Assembly: GCA_035276605.1 (NCBI GenBank)
Contig: DATELN010000213.1
Location: 1 to 12,197 of the forward strand
Reading direction: 5' to 3'
DNA from: GCA-003244245 sp035276605
GTDB lineage: Bacteria; Actinomycetota; Actinomycetes; Mycobacteriales; Pseudonocardiaceae
DNA length: 12,197 bases
Under the pieces are notes generated by a model that ran no database searches, had not been told where the DNA came from, and worked only from the letters and a program-made list of their open reading frames with translations. Below are positions 1-6,579 of this stretch, one piece after another; the stretch's first letter is position 1; each line of letters begins with the position of its first letter. The translations under genes were made by a program, and so were the position numbers.

Positions 1-27
1 CGTGCCGGTGGGACTGGTACGGGACAT
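1..27 (-). CDS. 5' end of a gene leaving the window (first 9 codons)
   Basis: Only nine codons are visible, reading MSRTSPTGT. The ATG at 27-25 is preceded on the minus strand by GGAG at 40-37, nine bases away, a good ribosome binding site. A minus-strand intrinsic terminator ends 37 bases upstream of the start, and before that lies a short leucine-containing ORF, so the gene seems to sit behind an attenuator. In actinobacteria, genes near leuB that could carry such a leader include leuA, ilvE and cimA, but nine residues cannot identify it. The alternative is that nothing starts here and a plus-strand gene ends at 58 (see rejected items). Confidence 0.45.
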
Positions 28-63
28 CGTTCGAAGCTCCAAAGGTGTGCTGCGCTGACCAAC

Positions 64-94
64 AAAAAAGACCCCCCGCGGGATGCGAGAGGTC
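64..94 (-). terminator. Intrinsic terminator / attenuator in the 5' leader of the left-edge gene
   Basis: On the minus strand GACCTCTCGC (94-85) pairs with GCGGGGGGTC (79-70) around the loop ATCCC. The stem is ten base pairs, two of them G-U, and six U (69-64) follow directly. The wobble pairs and the U tract work only on the minus strand, so it terminates leftward transcription. It could end the small gene at 214-441, but it stands between a leader ORF (115-156) and a start codon at 27, the usual place for an attenuator. A G/C-rich hairpin (96-131) lies one base upstream, the same layout as in the ilvB leader of this window. Confidence 0.75.
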
Positions 95-95
95 T

Positions 96-149
96 GCGCG
101 CCGGGTGATGGTGCTTAGCTACCCGACGCGCTCATCAATAATGAGCGTC
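96..149 (-). promoter_or_regulatory. Two mutually exclusive leader hairpins (putative attenuator switch)
   Basis: Hairpin A pairs 141-147 with 129-135 (CGCTCAT / ATGAGCG, loop of five bases) and spans the TTA-TTG leucine codons of the leader ORF. Hairpin B pairs 121-131 with 96-106 (11 base pairs including one G-U, loop of 14) and covers the end and stop codon of that ORF. The two share bases 129-131, so they cannot both form. Where a translating ribosome sits would decide between them. I could not find a clean antiterminator that shares bases with the terminator at 70-94, so the mechanism is inferred from layout. Confidence 0.45.
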
Positions 150-156
150 CAAGCAT
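115..156 (-). CDS. Putative leucine-containing leader peptide, 13 aa
   Basis: The ORF reads MLGRSLLMSASGS and then TAA. Its three leucines are spelled CTT, TTA and TTG, and the last two are adjacent. TTA is among the rarest codons in high-GC actinobacteria, and TTA plus CTT in 13 codons is striking. The ORF lies 5' of two alternative hairpins and an intrinsic terminator, with a start codon further on at 27. That is the layout of leader-peptide attenuation for leucine genes. The ribosome binding site is weak. A candidate promoter (TATGTC at 183-178) would place the transcript start about 15 bases upstream of the ATG. The ORF could be chance, since three leucines are fewer than in many known leader peptides. 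Confidence 0.45.
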   Translation of the reverse strand: MLGRSLLMSASGS

Positions 157-177
157 GACGTGCCACGAGCGCAGTCT

Positions 178-207
178 GACATACCTGCGGTGGAAGTCCA
201 ACCACAA
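178..207 (-). promoter_or_regulatory. Possible promoter of the left-edge leader
   Basis: On the minus strand TTGTGG (207-202) is followed after 18 bases by TATGTC (183-178) with a G just before it. Transcription would start near 171, between the stop of the small gene at 214 and the leader ORF at 156. Both hexamers deviate from consensus, so this is a weak call resting mainly on position. Confidence 0.25.
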
Positions 208-213
208 AAGGTG

Positions 214-441
214 TCACGGCGTGTGCATAACATCGACGCCCGGCCATCCCAGCCACTCACCGAGGGTGTCGAATAGTGCGGTCGCCGCCCGTTCGTCCAG
301 CCTGAGCACGCAGCACCGGGCGACATGCGGGTCGAACACGATCGTGCCGTCGCTCTCCTTGGTCATCAGCAGATTGCAGAAATTCGTTCCGCTGCTGTGG
401 GTCGTGCACGTGACAGGGATGGCACGGCGGGTGTTGCTCAT
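214..441 (-). CDS. Small cysteine-containing protein of unknown function, 75 aa
   Basis: I do not recognise a named family. The ATG at 441 is chosen over an upstream start at 471 because GGAGG (455-451) lies nine bases before it. The protein has Cys at 12, 22, 43 and 44 and a motif FDPHVARCCVLRLDE (35-49) followed by a helical stretch ATALFDTLGEWLG. No membrane segment or signal peptide is seen. Proteins with a similar DPHV...CVxxLDE...LFDxLGEWLG pattern are, as far as I recall, found in actinobacteria close to DUF397 or XRE regulators; that is memory, not a search. The gene is divergent from the glycosyltransferase-DUF397 pair, with a 184-base shared upstream region. The good ribosome binding site and coherent composition support a real gene. 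Confidence 0.6.
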   Translation of the reverse strand: MSNTRRAIPVTCTTHSSGTNFCNLLMTKESDGTIVFDPHVARCCVLRLDERAATALFDTLGEWLGWPGVDVMHTP

Positions 442-475
442 GTGGCATTGCCTCCGGCGGGGCGTACGCAAGCTG

Positions 476-509
476 GCCTGGCATTAACAATTGATCAACA
501 ATACCAGGC
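476..509. repeat. Imperfect inverted repeat between divergent genes (candidate operator)
   Basis: GCCTGGCATT (476-485) and AATACCAGGC (500-509) are reverse complements except at one position, separated by 14 A/T-rich bases that contain TTGATCAA (491-498). It sits 35 bases upstream of the small-protein start (441) and 117 bases upstream of the glycosyltransferase start (626). The A/T-rich core stands out in a G/C-rich region. A dimeric regulator could bind here, but no helix-turn-helix gene is in the window, so the ligand is unknown. Confidence 0.35.
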
Positions 510-625
510 AAAACAGACATAGTACCGCTACCCTCGACCTCACCCCCGACCCAGGACCCCGACGGCAACTGGATGCCAAATGCGCGCCAAGGGTTGGCCA
601 ACTCGCGTGGGGAATGGTGTTTGGC

Positions 626-1801
626 ATGCGAATCCTGTTCACCAGCCTCCCCGCCTACGGGCACGTCAACACGATGCTGCCGCTGGCGCGTCAAGCCCGC
701 AGCGCCGGGCACGACGTGGCGTTCGCGACCGGCGCCGAGTTGGTGCCGGAAATCGAGCGCCGCGGCTTCGAGACATGGCAAGTCGGCCCCAGCATCGCCG
801 AGGCCTTCGCGATGGTGCGCGCCGCCTACCCGGACCTGGCTCAGCTGCCACCCGAGCAACGGACACGCGTAGCGGCACCGGTGCTGTTCATCGATACGGC
901 GGCCAAGCGTGCGGTCGAGCTGGTTCCGCGGGCACAGCAGTGGAAACCCGACATCATCGTGCGCGAGGAGACCGAACTGGCCGGCGCGATTGCCGCGGCA
1001 CACACCGGCGCCCGCCACGTCGTGCATGGTCTAAGCCTGACGGCAGCCGCGCTGCGTGACCTGCTCGCACCAGGGTTTGCGCAGTTGTGCCAGGAATGGC
1101 AGGTATCCGAGCTGGCGACGGGGACGGCGGGCCCCACACCAAGCACCTACCTGGACATCTGCCCACCGAGCCTGCGCATCGACGGTGGCCCGGTCTGGCT
1201 CCAGATCCAGCCGCTGCGCCCGGCCGCGGGCGAGCCGGCACCCGGCGAGCGGCTACCCGAGGCACTTGCCGCACTGCCGCGGTTGCAGACCATCCACCTG
1301 ACGCTGGGCACGGTCTTCAACGAGACACCCGGCGTCCTCGAGACCGCGATTGCCGGCCTGCGGGAACTGCCGTTCAACCTGGTCGTCACCAGCGGGCCCG
1401 GCACGGACCCGGCCAGGTTCGGTCCCCAGCCACCGCATGTGCTGATCGAGCCCTACATCCCGCACAGCCTGCTGTTGCCGCACTGCTGCCTGGTCGTGGC
1501 GCACGGCGGCGCCGGCATCATGCTCAGCACCCTGGCCCATGGGCTACCTCAACTGATTCTGCCCCAGGGTGCCGACCAGTTCGCCAACGCGACGGCCTGC
1601 CAGTCCGCTGGAGCAGCACTCGCGCTACGACATGACGAGCTGTCGGCCGACGCGGTCGCCAGCGCCGCCGAGCGCTTGATCACCGATACGAGCTTCCAGC
1701 GCGCCGCGGCCGGTATCCGAGCCGAAATCGACGCCATGCCGACTCCCGCCGACGTGCTGGCGGTCCTGAGTTCCGGTCGGCTCGCTACCGTGAGGCCATG
1801 A
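626..1801 (+). CDS. GT-B glycosyltransferase, family 1 (UGT/YjiC-like), 391 aa
   Basis: This is a nucleotide-sugar-dependent glycosyltransferase of the GT1 type that decorates small-molecule acceptors, expected in the cytosol. The N-terminal half starts MRILFTSLPAYGHVNTMLPLA, where His13 is in the place of the catalytic base. The C-terminal sugar-nucleotide domain has TLGTVFNE (226-233), HGGAGIMLSTLAHGLPQL (293-310) and LPQGADQFANA (312-322), a PSPG-like signature. Length is normal for bacterial members. The ORF is open for 45 more codons upstream, but that stretch is not GT-like and the family begins at MRILF. GGGGA at 609-613 is a slightly distant ribosome binding site. The stop overlaps the DUF397 start by four bases, so the two are probably co-translated. 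Sugar and acceptor cannot be told from the sequence. Confidence 0.9.
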   Translation: MRILFTSLPAYGHVNTMLPLARQARSAGHDVAFATGAELVPEIERRGFETWQVGPSIAEAFAMVRAAYPDLAQLPPEQRTRVAAPVLFIDTAAKRAVELVPRAQQWKPDIIVREETELAGAIAAAHTGARHVVHGLSLTAAALRDLLAPGFAQLCQEWQVSELATGTAGPTPSTYLDICPPSLRIDGGPVWLQIQPLRPAAGEPAPGERLPEALAALPRLQTIHLTLGTVFNETPGVLETAIAGLRELPFNLVVTSGPGTDPARFGPQPPHVLIEPYIPHSLLLPHCCLVVAHGGAGIMLSTLAHGLPQLILPQGADQFANATACQSAGAALALRHDELSADAVASAAERLITDTSFQRAAAGIRAEIDAMPTPADVLAVLSSGRLATVRP

Positions 1802-2046
1802 GTGACATCGTCGACGACAAGAAGCACATCCGTGGCACGATCGACCTGTCGAACGCGGTGTGGCAGCGCGCAGCCGGTTCCGAGAAACTGGAGGGACCGC
1901 ATCTGGAGATTGCGTTCGTCCAAGACGGCTATGTGGCGATGCGTAGCTCGGATAATCCTGTGGACTCCGAGACGCTGATCTTTACACCAGCTGAGTGGGA
2001 GGCGTTCGTCCTCGGCGCCAAGGACGGCGAGTTCGACGTGCTCTGA
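1798..2046 (+). CDS. DUF397 domain protein, 82 aa
   Basis: Almost the whole protein is one DUF397 domain: W20 near the start of the domain, an LEIAFVQDGYVAMRSSDNP core (36-54) and the typical ending LIFTPAEWEAFVLGAKDGEFDVL (60-82). DUF397 proteins are abundant in Streptomyces and Pseudonocardiaceae, usually next to an XRE-type regulator, and BldB- or WhiJ-linked examples affect development. Here no XRE gene is adjacent. Instead the ATG overlaps the stop of a glycosyltransferase (ATGA), which suggests one mRNA and translational coupling. The pair ends at a hairpin terminator at 2061-2084. The function of a stand-alone DUF397 is unknown; a partner role with an unlinked regulator is inference. 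Confidence 0.85.
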   Translation: MSDIVDDKKHIRGTIDLSNAVWQRAAGSEKLEGPHLEIAFVQDGYVAMRSSDNPVDSETLIFTPAEWEAFVLGAKDGEFDVL

Positions 2047-2060
2047 CGCGTCCCAAACAA

Positions 2061-2084
2061 CCCCGACATGTCTCCATGTCGGGG
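2061..2084. terminator. Hairpin terminator shared by leuB and the GT-DUF397 pair
   Basis: CCCCGACATG (2061-2070) and CATGTCGGGG (2075-2084) form a perfect ten-base-pair stem with a four-base loop. It lies between the convergent stops of the DUF397 gene (2046) and leuB (2100). On the minus strand the stem is followed by TTGTTTGGG, a loose U-rich run, so it is a better intrinsic terminator for leuB. For the plus strand the stem has no U tract. Confidence 0.85.
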
Positions 2085-2099
2085 ACTGGGGCGGTCGGT

Positions 2100-3149
2100 C
2101 TACAGGCCGGCGCGTTCTACGCGCTGGCTGGAGGAGACCAGGGCGGCGAGGCGGTCACCGATGGCGTGGGTGCCGCCGGGGTGGGTGTGGTCTCGCGTGG
2201 CCAGGTCGAAGGCTACTGCGGCCTCCACTCGACGGGCGGCCTCGTCCATACCCAGATGGGCGAGCATGAGCCCGATCGACAGCACCGCCGCGGTGGGGTC
2301 AGCAATGCCCTGCCCGGCGATATCCGGGGCGGAGCCGTGCACCGGCTCGAACATGCTGGGGTTGCGCCGGGTGACATCGAGGTTCCCACTGGCAGCCAAG
2401 CCGATGCCACCGGTGACCGCGGCGGCGAGGTCGGTGAGGATATCGCCGAACAGATTGTCGGTGACGATCACGTCGAATCGGCCGGGATCGGTGACCAGAT
2501 GGATGGTGGCCGCATCGACGTGCTGGTAGGCCACCGTCACATCAGGATGCTGCAACGACACCTCTTCCACGATGCGCGACCACAGCGATCCAGCGTGGCT
2601 GAGCACGTTGGTCTTGTGCACGAGGGTCAGATGTCTGCGCGGCCGGCCGGAAGCCCGGGCGAAGGCGTCTCGCACCACGCGTTCGATACCGAAGGCAGTG
2701 TTGATGCTCACCTCGGTGGCAATCTCCTGCGGAGTGTCCTTGCGCAGCAACCCGCCAGTGCCAGCATAGGGCCCCTCGGTGCCCTCCCGGACCATGATCA
2801 TGTCGATGCTTCCCGGGTCGGCGAGGGGGCTGCGCACCCCCGGATACAACCGCGCCGGGCGCAGGTTCACATGGTGATCTAGCTCGAAGCGAAGCCGCAG
2901 CAGCAACCCGCGCTCCAGGATGCCACTGGGCACGGACGGATCTCCTACCGCGCCGAGCAGGATGGCGTCGTGCTGGCGCAACTCAGCCAACACCGACTCC
3001 GGGAGTAACTCACCGGTGGCGTGCCAGCGCGCTGCGCCGAGATCGTAAGGCGTGGTCTCCCCATCGGGGGCTACCTCGTCCAAGACCTTGAGGGCCTCGC
3101 TGATCACCTCCGGACCAATCCCGTCACCGGGGATCACCGCGAGCCGCAT
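2100..3149 (-). CDS. leuB: 3-isopropylmalate dehydrogenase, 349 aa
   Basis: LeuB oxidatively decarboxylates 3-isopropylmalate with NAD+ to 2-ketoisocaproate, the third step of the leucine branch, in the cytosol. The protein starts MRLAVIPGDGIGPEV and carries the family blocks LLGAVGDPSVPSG, LLLRLRFELDHHVNLRPARLYPGV, VREGTEGPYAG, HKTNVL, the D-rich metal and substrate site YQHVDAATIHLVTDPGRFDVIVTDNLFGDILTDLAA (in part) and the NAD-site region NPSMFEPVHGSAPDIAGQGIADP. The ATG at 3149 is preceded by GGAGG six bases away, so ten codons further upstream are not coding. It is about a dozen residues longer at the C terminus than the M. tuberculosis protein. It follows serA in the same direction, separated by 169 bases that hold two inverted repeats, so it may have its own promoter. 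Confidence 0.97.
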   Translation of the reverse strand: MRLAVIPGDGIGPEVISEALKVLDEVAPDGETTPYDLGAARWHATGELLPESVLAELRQHDAILLGAVGDPSVPSGILERGLLLRLRFELDHHVNLRPARLYPGVRSPLADPGSIDMIMVREGTEGPYAGTGGLLRKDTPQEIATEVSINTAFGIERVVRDAFARASGRPRRHLTLVHKTNVLSHAGSLWSRIVEEVSLQHPDVTVAYQHVDAATIHLVTDPGRFDVIVTDNLFGDILTDLAAAVTGGIGLAASGNLDVTRRNPSMFEPVHGSAPDIAGQGIADPTAAVLSIGLMLAHLGMDEAARRVEAAVAFDLATRDHTHPGGTHAIGDRLAALVSSSQRVERAGL

Positions 3150-3190
3150 GAACCACCTCCAGTGCCCGACCCCCGCCATGGGGACCGTCC

Positions 3191-3213
3191 GCAGCGGGCA
3201 GGTTACCCGCTGC
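3191..3213. repeat. Inverted repeat in the leuB 5' region
   Basis: GCAGCGGG (3191-3198) and CCCGCTGC (3206-3213) are perfect reverse complements with a seven-base spacer. The element ends 41 bases upstream of the leuB ATG. On the minus strand the spacer region contains GGGTAACCTG, whose TAACCT resembles a -10 box, so it may be an operator over a promoter or an RNA hairpin. No leucine-rich leader ORF was found here. Confidence 0.4.
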
Positions 3214-3278
3214 TACGCAGAGCACCGCAGGGCGGTACTCCAAACGGGGACACTAGAACGGGTATGCCTGCCAAAGCC

Positions 3279-3326
3279 GCTCGTGAGTGAGTAGCAGTGT
3301 TATAGCACTGCTACTCACTCACGAGC
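3279..3326. repeat. 21-bp perfect inverted repeat over the 3' end of serA
   Basis: Bases 3279-3299 are the exact reverse complement of 3306-3326, around a six-base centre TTATAG, itself partly self-complementary. The right arm contains the last codon of serA, its TGA (3321-3319) and the last two bases of the codon before. As RNA this is a 21-bp uninterrupted stem, without a U tract. The simplest role is a strong hairpin that ends or processes the serA mRNA before leuB. The length and perfection exceed most terminators, so a DNA-binding site or a small mobile-element remnant are alternatives. Confidence 0.85.
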
Positions 3327-4920
3327 CGAAGGCAATCGGGCGAGCGGTGCGGGCGCCTACCGATGGGCCGAGTGCCGCCAGTACGTCTGCGGGAACGGGC
3401 CGATCCACCCGAAGTACCATGATCGCATCGGTGCCCGCGGTGGTCTGGCTGATCTGAGCCGCCTCGATATTGATTCCCGCCTGGCCCAGCAGCGTGCCGA
3501 CGATGCCCATCACGCCGGGGCGGTCCGGGTATTCCAGCAAAACGGCCTCGCCTTGGGCACGCAGGTCGAAGTTGCGACCGTTGACCTCCACCAGCTTGGG
3601 CACCTGCGCGGGGCCGGCCAGCGTCCCCGAGACCGAGTAGCCAGTGCCGTCGGCGAAGCCTCCCCGCACGCTGACCACGCTGCGGTGGGTCGGGCTTTCC
3701 GGCGCACTGGACACAGCGATGGCGACCCCGCGTTCCTGGGCCAACCGCGGCGCGTTGACGAAAGTGACCTGCTCATCCACCACGCCGGTGAAGATGCCGC
3801 GCAGCGCCGCAAGTCTCAGCACCGAGACGTCCTCGGCGGCGAGCTCGCCACGAACGTCGACGTTCACTGAATCCGGCGTGCGCGCGGTCAGAGTCGCCAG
3901 CACGGTGCCCAGCTTCTGGGTCAACGGCAGCCAGGGCCGGATCTCCTCGCCCACCACGCCGCCACTAATCACGTTGACCGCGTCGGCAACGAACTCGCCG
4001 CGCAAGGCCAGCTGTACGCTGCGTGCTACATCGGTGCCCGCCCGGTCCTGCGCCTCGGCGGTGGAAGCTCCCAGGTGTGGGGTGACGACCACCTGGGGAA
4101 GGTCGAACAACGGGCTGGCGGTGCATGGCTCCCTGCTGAACACGTCGATCCCGGCCCCGCCAACCTGGCCGCTGCGCACTGCGTCAGCCAGCGCCTGCTC
4201 ATCGACTAGGCCACCGCGCGCGGCATTGACGATCAACACACCCGGCTTGGTCTTGGCGAGCTGGTCAGCCCCGATCAGCCCGAGCGTCTCGGCGGTCTTG
4301 GGCAGGTGCAAAGAGATGACGTCCGCGCGCGACAGCAACTCGTCCAGATCAACCAGTTCGATGCCCAGCTGAGTGGCTCGCGCCGGGGACACGTAAGGGT
4401 CGTAGGCGATCAGATCGGTTCCGAAGGCCGCCAGCCGCTGCGCCACCAGCTGACCAATCTTGCCCAGGCCCACCACGCCGATGGTCTTGCCTGATAGCTC
4501 GACGCCGCTGAAGGCGCTGCGCCGCCATTGCCCACTGCGCAGACTGGCATCGGCCGCCGGGATCCGGCGAGCCACCGCCAGCAGCAGCGCAACGGCGTGT
4601 TCGGCCGCCGAGACGATGTTGGAGATCGGCGCATTGACCACCATCACGCCGCGATCGGTAGCCGACGGCACGTCGACGTTGTCCAGCCCCACACCGGCCC
4701 TGGCGACGACTTTGAGCCGGGGAGCGTGGTCGAGCGCCTCTGCGTCGACCCGGGTGGCCGAACGCACTAGCAGCGCCTCGGCATGCACCAGTGCCTCGAA
4801 CAGAGCTGGACGGTCGGTGCCATCGACATGGTGGACATCGAACTCGTCGCCGAATACCTCCAGCACCGACGGTGCGAGTTTCTCAGCGATCAGGATTACG
4901 GGCCGGCTCAGCGTGCTCAC
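3319..4920 (-). CDS. serA: D-3-phosphoglycerate dehydrogenase, 533 aa (long, ACT-domain form)
   Basis: SerA oxidises 3-phosphoglycerate to phosphohydroxypyruvate with NAD+, the first step of serine synthesis. Visible parts are the substrate domain with VARAGVGLDNVD (72-83), the Rossmann motif GLGKIG (151-156), the catalytic set Arg235 (NAARGG), Glu264 and His282 (TPHLGAST), the intervening ASB domain (about 320-455), and a C-terminal ACT domain (LEYPDRPGVMGIVGTLLGQAGINI) that binds serine in the long actinobacterial type. The ORF is open to a GTG at 4950, but GTG 4920 is chosen because it puts the start (MSTLSRPVILIAEKLAPS) where the family begins, near the 528 aa of M. tuberculosis. The ribosome binding site is only a loose purine run. 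Its 3' end lies in a 21-bp inverted repeat. Confidence 0.97.
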   Translation of the reverse strand: MSTLSRPVILIAEKLAPSVLEVFGDEFDVHHVDGTDRPALFEALVHAEALLVRSATRVDAEALDHAPRLKVVARAGVGLDNVDVPSATDRGVMVVNAPISNIVSAAEHAVALLLAVARRIPAADASLRSGQWRRSAFSGVELSGKTIGVVGLGKIGQLVAQRLAAFGTDLIAYDPYVSPARATQLGIELVDLDELLSRADVISLHLPKTAETLGLIGADQLAKTKPGVLIVNAARGGLVDEQALADAVRSGQVGGAGIDVFSREPCTASPLFDLPQVVVTPHLGASTAEAQDRAGTDVARSVQLALRGEFVADAVNVISGGVVGEEIRPWLPLTQKLGTVLATLTARTPDSVNVDVRGELAAEDVSVLRLAALRGIFTGVVDEQVTFVNAPRLAQERGVAIAVSSAPESPTHRSVVSVRGGFADGTGYSVSGTLAGPAQVPKLVEVNGRNFDLRAQGEAVLLEYPDRPGVMGIVGTLLGQAGINIEAAQISQTTAGTDAIMVLRVDRPVPADVLAALGPSVGARTARPIAFGS

Positions 4921-5032
4921 AACCACCCACTCTACGGAGCAAACCCGCACCGCTTGACGCGTGGGGCGTTGTGGTCAACTCAGCGCACGTCGATGACGGT
5001 GAGCATGCGACAGCGGTAACGCTATGCGATAG

Positions 5033-6046
5033 CTAGACGGTGTCGGTGATCGGGCGGTCGATCCAGGACATCAATCCCCGCAGCCGGGCACCGACCTGCT
5101 CGACCGGGTGGCGCTCCCCCTCGGCGCGCAGCTTGGCGAAGTTCGGCCGGCCGTTGTCGTCCTCGGCAACCCACTCCTGGGCGAAGCTGCCGTCCTGGAT
5201 CTCGCTGAGGATCCGCCGCATCTCGTCTTTGACCTGTGGTGTGATGATCCGCGGTCCGCGGGTGAGGTCGCCGTACTCGGCGGTGTCGGAGATCGAGTAG
5301 CGCATCCGGGAGATCCCGCCCTCGTACATCAGGTCGACGATGAGCTTGACCTCGTGCAGGCATTCGAAGTAGGCCACCTCGGGTGCGTACCCGGCCTCGG
5401 TGAGCACCTCAAAGCCGGCCTGAACCAGTGCGGTCAGGCCGCCGCAGAGCACCGTCTGCTCACCGAACAGGTCGGTCTCGGTCTCCTCGGTGAACGTGGT
5501 TTTGATTACTCCGGCGCGGGTGCCGCCGATCGCCTTGGCATACGACAGCGCCAACGCTTGGGCCCCTCCGGTGGGATCCTGCTCGACCGCGATCAGGCAG
5601 GGCACTCCCTTGCCGTCGACAAATTGCCGGCGCACCAGGTGCCCGGGTCCCTTCGGGGCCACCATCGCGACGTCCACATCGGACGGGGCCTGGATCAATC
5701 CATACCGGATGTTGAAGCCGTGCCCGAACATCAGCGCATCGCCTGAGTTCAGATGCGGCGCGATGTCCTGGGTGTAGATGGTGCGCTGCTTGGTGTCCGG
5801 CGCGAGGATCATGATGACGTCGGCCTCGGCGGCTGCCTGCGCCGGCGTGACCACCGGCAGTCCTTCATCGGCCGCCTTGGGGCGCGACTTCGACGATTCG
5901 GGCAAGCCGACCCGGACGTCGACGCCGGAATCGCGCAGGCTCAGCGCGTGCGCATGCCCCTGACTGCCGTACCCGATCACGGCGACCTTCCGCCCGCCGA
6001 TCACCGCCAGATCGGCATCCTGATCGTAGAAAACCTGTGCACTCAT
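5033..6046 (-). CDS. ilvC: Ketol-acid reductoisomerase, class I, 337 aa
   Basis: IlvC converts acetolactate or acetohydroxybutyrate to the dihydroxy acid by Mg2+-dependent alkyl shift and NADPH reduction, the second common step of valine, leucine and isoleucine synthesis. The Rossmann motif VIGYGSQGHAHALSLRDSG is followed by GLPESSKSRPKA, the loop that reads the NADPH phosphate. The knotted C-terminal domain has the metal-binding TETDLFGEQTVLCGG and ECLHEVKLIVDLMYEGG segments. The length is that of the short class I enzymes. The ATG at 6046 follows AAGGAG by five bases. It begins 26 bases after ilvN, so both share a transcript; serA starts 112 bases beyond its stop with no clear promoter found between. 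Confidence 0.98.
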   Translation of the reverse strand: MSAQVFYDQDADLAVIGGRKVAVIGYGSQGHAHALSLRDSGVDVRVGLPESSKSRPKAADEGLPVVTPAQAAAEADVIMILAPDTKQRTIYTQDIAPHLNSGDALMFGHGFNIRYGLIQAPSDVDVAMVAPKGPGHLVRRQFVDGKGVPCLIAVEQDPTGGAQALALSYAKAIGGTRAGVIKTTFTEETETDLFGEQTVLCGGLTALVQAGFEVLTEAGYAPEVAYFECLHEVKLIVDLMYEGGISRMRYSISDTAEYGDLTRGPRIITPQVKDEMRRILSEIQDGSFAQEWVAEDDNGRPNFAKLRAEGERHPVEQVGARLRGLMSWIDRPITDTV

Positions 6047-6072
6047 CTGCGCTCCTTGGCTGAGTTCCGCGT

Positions 6073-6579
6073 TTAACGGAGAGAACTGGCGGTGATGGCG
6101 CGGGCGCCACGCCCCAAGGCGACCATGCCGGATTGGGCTATTTCCCGGATGCCGTAGGGGTCGAGCATCCGCAGCAGCGCATCGAGCTTGTCAGCGGTGC
6201 CGGTAGCTTCGATGGTCAGCGCCTCTGGGGACACATCGACGACCTTGGCCCTAAATAACGCAACTGTCTCCAGCACTTGCGACCGCACCGTGGTATCGGC
6301 CCGGACCTTGACTAGCAGCAGCTCGCGCTGCACCGCCGCCGCGGGATCGAGCTCCACGATCTTGATGACGTTGACCAGCTTGTTGAGCTGCTTGGTAACT
6401 TGCTCCAAGGGCAACTCATCAACGGCCACGACGATGGTCATCCGGGAGATGTCGGGGTTCTCGGTGGGTCCGACCGCCAGCGAGTGGATGTTGAACCCGC
6501 GGCGGCTGAACAACCCGGCCACCCGGGCCAGCACGCCCGGTTTGTTCTCCACCAGCACTGACATGGTGTGCGTGGTCAT
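6073..6579 (-). CDS. ilvN: Acetolactate synthase small (regulatory) subunit, 168 aa
   Basis: IlvN binds and activates the catalytic subunit IlvB and gives feedback inhibition by valine. An N-terminal ACT domain begins MTTHTMSVLVENKPGVLARVAGLFSRRGFNI (in part 1-31), with NPDISRMTIVV after it, and a C-terminal domain typical of the family ends at residue 168. The ATG overlaps the ilvB stop as ATGA (6579-6576), so translation is coupled and subunit ratios can be kept even. GAGGACG inside the ilvB end serves as ribosome binding site. The frame is open far upstream within ilvB, but that extension is a shadow. Length is the usual one. Confidence 0.97.
   Translation of the reverse strand: MTTHTMSVLVENKPGVLARVAGLFSRRGFNIHSLAVGPTENPDISRMTIVVAVDELPLEQVTKQLNKLVNVIKIVELDPAAAVQRELLLVKVRADTTVRSQVLETVALFRAKVVDVSPEALTIEATGTADKLDALLRMLDPYGIREIAQSGMVALGRGARAITASSLR

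Noticed and set aside
2..58. Plus-strand open frame ending in TGA at 58 (VPVGLVRDIVRSSKGVLR), possible C terminus of a gene entering from the left.
   Set aside because: Only 18 codons with no recognisable end. The minus strand offers a ribosome binding site, ATG and an upstream terminator in the same space, which explains the region better. It cannot be fully excluded without sequence to the left.
491..625. 45-residue N-terminal extension of the glycosyltransferase.
   Set aside because: It has no family similarity, lies in a low-G/C intergenic region with the inverted repeat, and the GT-B fold begins at MRILFTSLPAYGH (626).
257..1027. 256-aa minus-strand ORF opposite the glycosyltransferase.
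   Set aside because: His/Arg/Gly-rich shadow frame with no motif; the GT on the plus strand and the small gene at 214-441 account for the DNA.
1995..2882. 295-aa plus-strand ORF opposite leuB and running through the terminator.
   Set aside because: Antisense shadow of leuB; it also crosses the DUF397 stop and the hairpin terminator.
4979..5005. Small minus-strand ORF MLTVIDVR upstream of serA, resembling a branched-chain leader peptide.
   Set aside because: Eight codons, no terminator or convincing hairpin follows, and no -35/-10 pair fits. The upstream TTACCG only loosely resembles the ilvB leader promoter.
5021..5033. Short palindrome GCTATGCGATAGC at the ilvC stop codon.
   Set aside because: Five-base stem without a U tract; too weak to call a terminator.
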